A DNA stretch of 64,000 nt from Brachycybe producta (Eukaryota; Arthropoda; Diplopoda; Playtdesmida; Andrognathidae), in the NCBI GenBank assembly GCA_036925085.1, contig JAUPFP010000145.1, positions 1 to 64,000 on the forward strand, written 5' to 3'. Of this stretch, positions 37,187 to 49,521 are shown piece by piece (the first letter of the stretch is position 1; every line of letters begins with the position of its first letter). The translations under genes and the position numbers were made by a program. Below the pieces are notes generated by a model, which ran no database searches, had not been told where the DNA came from, and saw only the letters and a list, made by a program, of their open reading frames with translations.

Positions 37187-39774
37187 TTGAACTTCAACTT
37201 AACTTCAACTTCAACTTCAACTTCACTTTCAAGTTCAACTTCAAATTCAACTTCAACTTCAACTTCAAATTCAACTTCAATTATAACTTCAACTTCAACT
37301 TCAAATTCAACTTCAATTTTAACTTCTATTTCAACTTCAATTTCAATGTCAATTCCAACTTCAATTTCAACTTCAATTTTAACTTCAATTTCAACTTCAA
37401 TTACAACTTGAACTTCAATATTCAAACTTAACTTCAATTTCAACTTCAATTACAACTTGAACTTCAATATTCAAACTTAACTTGAACTTCAACTTAACTT
37501 CAACTTCAACTTCAACTTCACTTTCAAGTTCAACTTCAAATTCAACTTCAACTTCAACTTCAAATGCAACTTCAATTTTAACTTCAATTTCAACTTCAAT
37601 TTCTACTTCAATTTCAACTTCAATTTCAACTTCAATTTCAACTTCAATTTCAACTTCAATTTTAATTTCAAATTCAACTTAAACTTCAATTTCAAACTTA
37701 ACTTCAACTTCAACTTAACTTCAACTTTAACTTCAACTTCATTTTCAAGATCAACTTCAAATTCATCTTCAACTTAACTTCAACTTCAACTTCAACTTCA
37801 CTTTCAAGTTCAACTTCAAATTCATCTTCAACTTTAACTTCAATTAAACTTAAACTTCAATTTTAACTTCAATTTCAACTTCAACTTCAACTTCAACTTC
37901 ACTTTCAAGTTCAACTTCAAATTCATCTTCAATTTTAACTTCAATTAAACTTAAAATTCAATTTCAACTTCAATTTCATCTTCATTTTCAACTTCAATTT
38001 CAACTTCAATTTCAATTTCAATTTCAACTTCAATTTCAACTTCAATTTCAACTTCCATTTCAACTTCAATTTCAACTTCAATTTCAACTTCAATTTTAAT
38101 TTCAAATTCAACTTAAACTTTATTCCAAACTTAACTTCAACTTCAACTTAACTTCAACTTTAAATTCATCTTCAACTTAACTTCAACTTCAACTTCAACT
38201 TCACTTTCAAGTTCAATTTCAACTTCAATTTCAACTTCAATTTCAACTTCAATTTCAACTTCAATTTTAACTTCAAATTCAACTTAAACTTCAATTTCAA
38301 TTTCAACTTCAATTTTAACTTCAAATTCAACTTAAACTTCAATTTCAAACTTAAACTTCAATTTCAAACTTAACTTCAACATCAACTTAATTTCAACTTC
38401 AACTTCACTTTCAAGTTCAACTTCAAATTCATCTTCAACTTTAACTTCAATTAAACTTAAACTTCAATTTTAACTTCAATTTCAACTTCAATTTCAACTT
38501 CAATTTCAACTTCAATTTCAACTTCAATTTCAACCTCAACTTCAACTTCAATTTCATCTTCAGTTTCAACTTCAAATTCAATGTCAATTTCAACTTCAAT
38601 TTCAACTTCAATTTTAATTTCAAATTCAACTTAAACTTCAATTTCAAACTTAACTTCAACTTCAACTTAACTTCAACTTTAACTTCAACTTCATTTTCAA
38701 GATCAACTTCAAATTCATCTTCAACTTAACTTCAACTTCAACTTCAACTTCACTTTCAAGTTCAACTTCAAATTCATCTTCAACTTTAACTTCAATTAAA
38801 CTTAAACTTCAATTTTAACTTCAATTTCAACTTCAACTTCAACTTCAACTTCACTTTCAAGTTCAACTTCAAATTCATCTTCAATTTTAACTTCAATTAA
38901 ACTTAAAATTCAATTTCAACTTCAATTTCATCTTCATTTTCAACTTCAATTTCAACTTCAATTTCAATTTCAATTTCAACTTCAATTTCAACTTCAATTT
39001 CAACTTCCATTTCAACTTCAATTTCAACTTCAATTTCAACTTCAATTTTAATTTCAAATTCAACTTAAACTTTATTCCAAACTTAACTTCAACTTCAACT
39101 TAACTTCAACTTTAAATTCATCTTCAACTTAACTTCAACTTCAACTTCAACTTCACTTTCAAGTTCAATTTCAACTTCAATTTCAACTTCAATTTCAACT
39201 TCAATTTCAACTTCAATTTTAACTTCAAATTCAACTTAAACTTCAATTTCAATTTCAACTTCAATTTTAACTTCAAATTCAACTTAAACTTCAATTTCAA
39301 ACTTAAACTTCAATTTCAAACTTAACTTCAACATCAACTTAATTTCAACTTCAACTTCACTTTCAAGTTCAACTTCAAATTCATCTTCAACTTTAACTTC
39401 AATTAAACTTAAACTTCAATTTTAACTTCAATTTCAACTTTAAATTCATCTTCAACTTAACTTCAACTTCAACTTCAAATGCAACTTCAATTTTAACTTC
39501 AATTTCAACTTCAATTTTAATTTCAAATTCAACTTCAAATTCAACTTCAATTTTAACTTCAATTTCAACTTCAATTTCAACTTCAATTGCAACTTCAATT
39601 TCAACTTCAATTTCAACTTCAATTTCAACTTCAAATTCAACTTCAATTTCAACTTCAATTTCAACTTCAACTTCAACTTCAATTTCAACATCAATTTTAA
39701 TTTCAATTTTAACTTGAATTTCAATTTCAATTTCAACTTCAATTACGACTTCAACTTCAATATTCAAACTTAAC
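37187..39774 (+). repeat. Satellite B 2.6-kb higher-order unit, copy 3
   Basis: The doublet at 37417 and 37466, TTTCTACTTC near 37600, and the AAACTTTATTCC blocks at 38121 and 39072 follow the order of the two previous units. The variants TTCAAGATC (near 37745 and 38700) and CAATTATAAC (near 37280) are shared with copy 2 but not copy 1, so copies 2 and 3 are closest kin. Confidence 0.75.
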
Positions 39775-41229
39775 TTGAACTTCAACTTAACTTCAACTTC
39801 AACTTCAACTTCACTTTCTAGTTCAACTTCAAATTCAACTTCAACTTCAACTTCAAATTCAACTTCAATTTTAACTTCAACTTCAACTTCAAATTCAACT
39901 TCAATTTTAACTTCAATTTCAACTTCAATTTCAATGTCAATTTCAATTTCAATTTCAACTTCAATTTTAACTTCAATTTCAACTTCAATTACAACTTGAA
40001 CTTCAATATTCAAACTTAACTTGAACTTCAACTTAACTTCAACTTCAACTTCAACTTCAACTTCACTTTCAACTTCCATTTCAACTTCAATTTCAACTTC
40101 AATTTCAACTTCAATTTCAACTTCAATTTTAATTTCAAATTCAACTTAAACTTCAATTCCAAACTTAACTTCAACTTCAACTTAACTTCAACTTTAACTT
40201 CAACTTCACTTTCAAGTTCAACTTTAAATTCATCTTCAACTTAACTTCAACTTCAACTTCACTTTCAAGTTCAACTTCAAATTCATCTTCAACTTTAACT
40301 TCAATTAAACTTAAACTTCAATTAAACTTAAACTTCAATTTTAACTTCAATTTCAACTTAAACTTCAATTTCAAACTTAAACTTCAATTTCAAACTTAAC
40401 TTCAACGTCAACTTAATTTCAAATTCAACTTCAACTTCACTTTCAAGTTCAACTTCAAATTCATCTTCAACTTTAACTTCAATTAAACTTAAACTTCAAT
40501 TTTAACTTCAATTTCAACTTCAATTTCAACTTCAATTTCAACTTAAATTTCAACTTCAATTTCAACTTCAATTTCAACTTCAATTTCAACTTCAATTTCA
40601 ACTTCAATTTCAACTTCAATTTTAATTTCAAATTCAACTTAAACTTCAATTCCAAACTTAACTTCAACTTCAACTTAACTTCAACTTTAACTTCAACTTC
40701 ACTTTCAAGTTCAACTTTAAATTCATCTTCAACTTAACTTCAACTTCAACTTCAACTTCACTTTCAAGTTCAACTTCAAATTCATCTTCAACTTTAACTT
40801 CAATTAAACTTAAACTTCAATTAAACTTAAACTTCAATTTTAACTTCAATTTCAACTTAAACTTCAATTTCAAACTTAAACTTAAATTTCAAACTTAACT
40901 TCAACGTCAACTTAATTTCAAATTCAACTTCAACTTCACTTTCAAGTTCAACTTCAAATTATCTTCAACTTTAACTTCAATTAAACTTAAACTTCAATTT
41001 TAACTTCAATTTCAACTACAATTTCAACTTCAATTTCAACTTCAATTTTAACTTAAATTTCAACTTCAATTTCAACTTTAATTTCAACTTCAATTTCAAC
41101 TTCAATTTCAACTTCAACTTCAACTTCAATTTCATCTTCAATTTCAACTTCAAATACAATGTCAAATTCAACTTCAATTTCAACTTCAATTTTAACTTCA
41201 ATTTCAACTTCAATTACAACTTCAACTTC

Positions 41230-42164
41230 AATATTCAAACTTAACTTGAACTTCAACTTAACTTCAACTTCAACTTCAACTTCACTTTCAAGTTCAACTT
41301 CAAATTCAACTTCAACTTCAACTTCAAATTCAACTTCAATTTTAACTTCAACTTCAACTTGAAATTCAACTTCAATTTTAATTTCAATTTCAACTTCAAT
41401 TTCAACTTTAATTGCAACTTCAATTTCAACTTCAATTTCAACTTCAATTTCAACTTCAAATTCAACTTCAATTTCAACTTCAATTTCAATTTCAATTTCA
41501 ACTTCAATTTCAACTTCAATTTCAACTTCAATTTCAACTTCAATTTCAACTTCAATTTCAACTTCAATTTCAGTGTCAATTTCAACTTCAATTTCAACTT
41601 CAATTTTAACTTCAATTTCAACTTCAATTACAACTTTAACTTCAATATTCAAACTTAACTTGAACTTCAACTTAACTTCAACTTCAACTTCACTTTCAAG
41701 TTTAACTTCAAATTCAACTTCAACTTAAACTTCAAATGCAACTTCAATTTTAACTTCAATTTCAACTTCAATTTCAACTTCAATTTCAACTTCAATTTCA
41801 ACTTCAATTTTAACTTCAAATTCAACTTAAACTTCAATTTCAATTTCAACTTCAATTTTAACTTCAAATTCAACTTAAACTTCAATTTCAAACTTAAACT
41901 TCAATTTCAAACTTAACTTCAACATCAACTTAATTTTAACTTCAACTTCAACTTCATTTTCAAGTTCAACTTCAAATTCATCTTCAACTTTAACTTCAAT
42001 TAAACTTAAACTTCAATTTCAACTTCAATTTCAACTTCAATTTCAACTTCAACTTCAACTTCAATTTCATCTTCAATTTCAACTTCAATTTCAATGTCAA
42101 CTTCAACTTCAATTTCAACTTCAATTTTAACTTCAATTTCAATTTCAATTACAACTTCAACTTC
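41230..42164 (+). repeat. Satellite B 935-bp tandem unit, copy 1
   Basis: Runs from the AATATT of box A at 41230 to the next equivalent one at 42165. It carries AACTTGAAATTC near 41356, CAATTGCAAC, the rare CAGTGTCAATTTC near 41571, a second box A at 41644 preceded by ACTTTAAC, and box D. All recur in the next copy. Confidence 0.85.
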
Positions 42165-43080
42165 AATATTCAAACTTAACTTGAACTTCAACTTAACTTC
42201 AACTTCAACTTCAACTTCACTTTCAAGTTCAACTTCAATTTCAACTTCAACTTCAACTTCAAATTCAACTTCAATTTTAACTTTAACTTCAACTTGAAAT
42301 TCAACTTCAATTTTAACTTCAATTTCAACTTCAATTTCAACTTCAATTGCAACTTCAATTTCAACTTCAATTTCAACTTCAATTTCAACTTCAAATTCAA
42401 CTTCAATTTCAACTTCAATTTCAACTTCAATTTCAACTTCAATTTCAACTTCAATTTCAACTTCAATTTCAACTTCAATTTCAACTTCAATTTCAGTGTC
42501 AATTTCAACTTCAATTTCAACTTCAATTTTAACTTCAATTTCAACTTCAATTACAACTTTAACTTCAATATTCAAACTTAACTTGAACTTCAACTTAACT
42601 TCAACTTCAACTTCACTTTCAAGTTTAACTTCAAATTCAACTTCAACTTAAACTTCAAATGCAACTTCAATTTTAACTTCAATTTCAACTTCAATTTCAA
42701 CTTCAATTTCAACTTCAATTTTAACTTCAAATTCAACTTAAACTTCAATTTCAATTTCAACTTCAATTTTAACTTCAAATTCAACTTAAACTTCAATTTC
42801 AAACTTAAACTTCAATTTCAAACTTAACTTCAACATCAACTTAATTTCAACTTCAACTTCAACTTCATTTTCAAGTTCAACTTCAAATTCATCTTCAACT
42901 TTAACTTCAATTAAACTTAAACTTCAATTTTAACTTCAATTTCAACTTCAATTTCAACTTCACTTTCAACTTCAATTTCAACTTCAATTTCAACTTCAAT
43001 TTTAACTTCAATTTTAACTTCAAATTCAACTTAAACTTCAATTTCAAACTTAAACTTCAATTTCAAACTTAACATCAACG
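42165..43080 (+). repeat. Satellite B 0.92-kb tandem unit, copy 2
   Basis: Repeats AACTTGAAATTC near 42291, CAGTGTC near 42493 and box A at 42567. The offset falls from 935 to 923 bp across the copy, the loss of one dodecamer. Confidence 0.8.
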
Positions 43081-44742
43081 TCAACTTAATTTCAACTTCA
43101 ACTTCAACTTCACTTTCAAGTTCAACTTCAAATTCATCTTCAACTTTAACTTCAATTAAACTTAAACTTCAATTTTAACTTCAATATCAACTTCAATTTC
43201 AACTTCAATTTCAACTTCAATTTCAACTTCAATTTCAATTACAACTTCAACTTCAATATTCAAACTTAACTTGAACTTCAGATTAACTTCAACTTTAACT
43301 TCAACTTCACTTTCAAGTTCAACTTCAAATTCAACTTCAACTTCAACTTCAAATGCAACTTCAATTTTAACTTCAATTTCAACTTCAATTTTAACTTCAA
43401 TTTCAACTTCAATTTCAACTTCAATTTTAATTTCAAATTCAACTTCAAATTCAACTTCATTTTTAACTTCAATTTCAACTTCAATTGCAACTTCAATTTC
43501 AACTTCAATTTCAACTTCAATTTCAACTTGAAATTCAACTTCAATTTCAACTTCAATTTCAACTTCAATTTCAACTTCAATTTCAACTTCAATTTCAACT
43601 TCAATTTCAACTTCAATTTCAACTTCAATTTCAACTTCAATTTCAATTACAACTTCAACTTCAATATTCAAACTTAACTTGAACTTCAGATTAACTTCAA
43701 CTTCAACATCAACTTCACTTTCAAGTTCAACTTCAAATTCAACTTCAACTTCAACTTCAAATGCAACTTCAATTTTAACTTCAATTTCAACTTCATTTTC
43801 AACTTAAATTTCAACTTCAATTTTAATTTCAAATTCAACTTAAACTTCAATTTCAAACTTAACTTCAACTTCAACTTAATTTCAACTTCAACTTCAACTT
43901 CACTTTCAAGTTCAACTTCAAATTCATCTTCAACTTTAACTTCAATTAAACTTAAACTTCAATTTTAACTTCAATTTCAACTTCAACTTAACTTCAACTT
44001 TAACTTCAACTTCACTTTCAAGTTCAACTTTAAAATCATCTTCAACTTAACTTCAACTTCAACTTCTACTTCACTTTCAAGTTCAACTTCAAATTCATCT
44101 TCAACTTTAACTTCAATTATACTTAAACTTCAATTTTAACTTCAATTTCAACTTCAATTTCAACTTCAATTTCAACTTCACTTTCAACTTCAATTTCAAC
44201 TTCAATTTCAACTCCAAATTCAACTTCAATTTCAACTTCAATTTTAACTTCAAATTCAACTTAAACTTCAATTTCAAACTTAAACTTCAATTTCAAACTT
44301 AACTTCAACTTCAACTTAATTTCAACTTCAACTTCAACTTCACTTTCAAGTTCAACTTCAAATTCATCTTCAACTTTAACTTCAATTAAAATTAAACTTC
44401 AGTTTTAACTTCAATTTCAACTTCAATTTCAACTTCAATTACAACTTCAATTTCAACTTCAATTTCAACTTCAATTTCAACTCCAAATTCAACTTCAAAT
44501 TCAACTTCAATTTTAACTTCAATTTCAACTTCAATTTCAACTTCAATTGCAACTTCAATTTCAACTTCAATTTCAACTTCAATTTCAACTTCAAATTCAA
44601 CTTCAATTTCAACTTCAGTTTCAACTTCAATTTCAACTTCAATTTCAACTTCAATTTCAACTTCAATTTCAATGTCAATTTCAACTTCAATTTCAACTTC
44701 AATTTTAACTTTAATTTCAACTTCAATTACAACTTCAACTTC

Positions 44743-46460
44743 AATATTCAAACTTAACTTGAACTTCAACTTAATTTCAACTTCAACTTCAACTTCACTT
44801 TCAAGTTCAACTTCAAATTCAACTTCAACTTCAACTTCAAATGCAACTTCAATTTTAACTTCAATTTCAACTTCAATTTCAACTTCAATTTCAACTTCAA
44901 TTTCAACTTCAATTTTAATTTCAAATTCAACTTAAACTTCAATTTCAAACTTAACTTCAACTTCAACTTAATTTCAACTTCAACTTCAACTTCACTTTCA
45001 AGTTCAACTTCAAATTCATCTTCAACTTTAACTTCAATTAAACTTAAACTTCAATTTTAACTTCAATTTCAACTTCAACTTCAACTTCAACTTCACTTTC
45101 AAGTTCAACTTCAAATTCATCTTCAATTTTAACTTCAATTAAACTTAAAATTCAATTTCAACTTCAATTTCATCTTCATTTTCAACTTCAATTTCAACTT
45201 CAATTTCAATTTCAACTTCAATTTCAACTTCAATTTCAACTTCAATTTCAACTTCCATTTCAACTTCAATTTCAACTTCAATTTCAACTTCAATTTCAAC
45301 TTCAATTTCAACTTCAATTTCAACTTTAATTTTAATTTCAAATTCAACTTAAACTTCAATTCCAAACTTAACTTCAACTTCAACTTAACTTCAACTTTAA
45401 ATTCATCTTCAACTTAAATTCAACTTCAACTTCAACTTCACTTTCAAGTTCAATTTCAACTTCAATTTCAACTTCAATTTCAACTTCAATTTCAACTTCA
45501 ATTTTAACTTCAAATTCAACTTAAACTTCAATTTCAATTTCAACTGCAATTTTAACTTCAAATTCAACTTAAACTTCAATTTCAAACTTAAACTTCAATT
45601 TCAAATTTAACTTCAACATCAACTTAATTTCAACTTCAACTTTAACTTCAATTTCAAGTTCAACTTCAAATTCATCTTCAACTTTAACTTCAATTAAACT
45701 TAAACTTCAATATTAACTTCAATTTCAACTTCAATTTCAACTTCAATTTCAACTTCACTTTCAACTTCAATTTCAACTTCAATTTCAACTTCAATTTTAA
45801 CTTCAATTTTAACTTCAAATTCAACTTAAACTTCAAATTCAACTTAAACTTCAATTTCAAACTTAAACTTCAATTTCAAACTTAACTTCAACTTCAACTT
45901 AATTTCAACTTCAACTTCAACTTCACTTTCAAGTTCAATTTCAAATTCATCTTCAACTTTAACTTCAATTAAACTTAAACTTCAATTTTAACTTCAATTT
46001 CAACTTCAACTTCAACTTCAACTTCACTTTCAAGTTCAACTTCAAATTCATCTTCAATTTTAACTTCAATTAAACTTAAAATTCAATTTCAACTTCAATT
46101 TCATCTTCATTTTCAACTTCAATTTCAACTTCAATTTCAATTTCAACTTCAATTTCAACTTCAATTTCAACTTCCATTTCAACTTCAATTTCAACTTCAA
46201 TTTCAACTTCAATTTCAACTTCAATTTTAATTTCAAATTCAACTTAAACTTCAATTCCAAACTTAACTTCAACTTCAACTTAACTTCAACTTTAAATTCA
46301 TCTTCAACTTAAATTCAACTTCAACTTCAACTTCACTTTCAAGTTCAATTTCAACTTCAATTTCAACTTCAATTTCAACTTCAATTTCAATGTCAATTTC
46401 AACTTCAATTTCAACTTCAATTTTAACTTTAATTTCAACTTCAATTACAACTTCAACTTC
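44743..46460 (+). repeat. Satellite B 1.72-kb higher-order unit, copy 1
   Basis: Measured from box A to box A. The box order is A, B, H, dodecamers, AAATTCAACTTAAACTTC, B, C, B, a CTTAAAATTC form of C, a CATTTTC run, G, E, TTTAAATTCATC, B, D, a C with AATATTAAC, D, B, C, B, C, G, E, B, F and again A. The same order follows in the next two units. Confidence 0.85.
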
Positions 46461-48112
46461 AATATTCAAACTTAACTTGAACTTCAACTTAATTTCAACT
46501 TCAACTTCAACTTCACTTTCAAGTTCAACTTCAAATTCAACTTCAACTTCAACTTCAAATGCAACTTCAATTTTAACTTCAATTTCAACTTCAATTTCAA
46601 CTTCAATTTCAACTTCAATTTCAACTTCAATTTTAATTTCAAATTCAACTTAAACTTCAATTTCAAACTTAACTTCAACTTCAACTTAATTTCAACTTCA
46701 ACTTCAACTTCACTTTCAAGTTCAACTTCAAATTCATCTTCAACTTTAACTTCAATTAAACTTAAACTTCAATTTTAACTTCAATTTCAACTTCAACTTC
46801 AACTTCAACTTCACTTTCAAGTTCAACTTCAAATTCATCTTCAATTTTAACTTCAATTAAACTTAAAATTCAATTTCAACTTCAATTTCATCTTCATTTT
46901 CAACTTCAATTTCAACTTCAATTTCAATTTCAACTTCAATTTCAACTTCAATTTCAACTTCAATTTCAACTTCAATTTCAACTTCCATTTCAACTTCAAT
47001 TTCAACTTCAATTTCAACTTCAATTTCAACTTCAATTTCAACTTTAATTTTAATTTCAAATTCAACTTAAACTTCAATTCCAAACTTAACTTCAACTTCA
47101 ACTTAACTTCAACTTTAAATTCATCTTCAACTTAAATTCAACTTCAACTTCAACTTCACTTTCAAGTTCAATTTCAACTTCAATTTCAACTTCAATTTCA
47201 ACTTCAATTTTAACTTCAAATTCAACTTAAACTTCAATTTCAATTTCAACTGCAATTTTAACTTCAAATTCAACTTAAACTTCAATTTCAAACTTAAACT
47301 TCAATTTCAAACTTAACTTCAACATCAACTTAATTTCAACTTCAACTTCAACTTCAATTTCAAGTTCAACTTCAAATTCATCTTCAACTTTAACTTCAAT
47401 TAAACTTAAACTTCAATTTCAACTTCAATTTCAACTTCAATTTCAACTTCAATTTTAACTTCAATTTTAACTTCAAATTCAACTTAAACTTCAATTTCAA
47501 ACTTAAACTTCAATTTCAAACTTAACTTCAACTTCAACTTAATTTCAACTTCAACTTCAACTTCACTTTCAAGTTCAATTTCAAATTCATCTTCAACTTT
47601 AACTTCAATTAAACTTAAACTTCAATTTTAACTTCAATTTCAACTTCAACTTCAACTTCAACTTCACTTTCAAGTTCAACTTCAAATTCATCTTCAATTT
47701 TAACTTCAATTAAACTTAAAATTCAATTTCAACTTCAATTTCATCTTCATTTTCAACTTCAATTTCAACTTCAATTTCAATTTCAACTTCAATTTCAACT
47801 TCAATTTCAACTTCAATTTCAACTTCCATTTCAACTTCAATTTCAACTTCAATTTCAACTTCAATTTCAACTTCAATTTTAATTTCAAATTCAACTTAAA
47901 CTTCAATTCCAAACTTAACTTCAACTTCAACTTAACTTCAACTTTAAATTCATCTTCAACTTAAATTCAACTTCAACTTCAACTTCACTTTCAAGTTCAA
48001 TTTCAACTTCAATTTCAACTTCAATTTCAACTTCAATTTCAATGTCAATTTCAACTTCAATTTCAACTTCAATTTTAACTTTAATTTCAACTTCAATTAC
48101 AACTTCAACTTC
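46461..48112 (+). repeat. Satellite B 1.65-kb higher-order unit, copy 2
   Basis: Same box series as the unit at 44743. The private variant CAAGTTCAATTTCAAATTC at about 45,930 recurs at about 47,570, and the offset steps from 1640 to 1652 across the copy, one dodecamer. It lacks the AATATT form of box C found near 45,709 in the previous copy. Confidence 0.85.
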
Positions 48113-49521
48113 AATATTCAAACTTAACTTGAACTTCAACTTAATTTCAACTTCAACTTCAACTTCACTTTCAAGTTCAACTTCAAATTCAACTTCAACT
48201 TCAACTTCAAATGCAACTTCAATTTTAACTTCAATTTCAACTTCAATTTCAACTTCAATTTCAACTTCAATTTCAACTTCAATTTTAATTTCAAATTCAA
48301 CTTAAACTTCAATTTCAAACTTAACTTCAACTTCAACTTAATTTCAACTTCAACTTCAACTTCACTTTCAAGTTCAACTTCAAATTCATCTTCAACTTTA
48401 ACTTCAATTAAACTTAAACTTCAATTTTAACTTCAATTTCAACTTCAACTTCAACTTCAACTTCACTTTCAAGTTCAACTTCAAATTCATCTTCAATTTT
48501 AACTTCAATTAAACTTAAAATTCAATTTCAACTTCAATTTCATCTTCATTTTCAACTTCAATTTCAACTTCAATTTCAATTTCAACTTCAATTTCAACTT
48601 CAATTTCAACTTCAATTTCAACTTCCATTTCAACTTCAATTTCAACTTCAATTTCAACTTCAATTTCAACTTCAATTTCAACTTTAATTTTAATTTCAAA
48701 TTCAACTTAAACTTCAATTCCAAACTTAACTTCAACTTCAACTTAACTTCAACTTTAAATTCATCTTCAACTTAAATTCAACTTCAACTTCAACTTCACT
48801 TTCAAGTTCAATTTCAACTTCAATTTCAACTTCAATTTCAACTTCAATTTTAACTTCAAATTCAACTTAAACTTCAATTTCAATTTCAACTGCAATTTTA
48901 ACTTCAAATTCAACTTAAACTTCAATTTCAAACTTAAACTTCAATTTCAAACTTAACTTCAACATCAACTTAATTTCAACTTCAACTTCAACTTCAATTT
49001 CAAGTTCAACTTCAAATTCACCTTCAACTTTAACTTCAATTAAACTTAAACTTCAATATTAACTTCAATTTCAACTTCAATTTCAACTTCAATTTCAACT
49101 TCACTTTCAACTTCAATTTCAACTTCAATTTCAACTTCAATTTTAACTTCAATTTTAACTTCAAATTCAACTTAAACTTCAATTTCAAACTTAAACTTCA
49201 ATTTCAAACTTAACTTCAACGTCAACTTAATTTCAACTTCAACTTCAACTTCACTTTCAAGTTCAACTTCAAATTCATCTTCAACTTTAACTTCAATTAA
49301 ACTTAAACTTCAATTTTAACTTCAATTTCAACTTCAATTTCAACTTCAATTTCAACTTCAATTTCAACTTCAATTTCAACTTCAATTTCAACTTCAATTT
49401 CAACTTCAACTTCAACTTCAATTTCATCTTCAATTTCAACTTCAATTTCAATGTCAATTTCAACTTCAATTTCAACTTCAATTTTAACTTCAATTTTAAC
49501 TTCAATTACAACTTCAACTTC
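48113..49521 (+). repeat. Satellite B 1.4-kb higher-order unit, copy 3 (diverging)
   Basis: Follows the same series for its first kilobase. It then takes on the CAACGTCAAC form of box D (near 49,220) and ends at a box A whose first base is changed, giving CGATATTC at 49522. It marks the switch to the mixed units of 49.5-57.6 kb. Confidence 0.75.
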
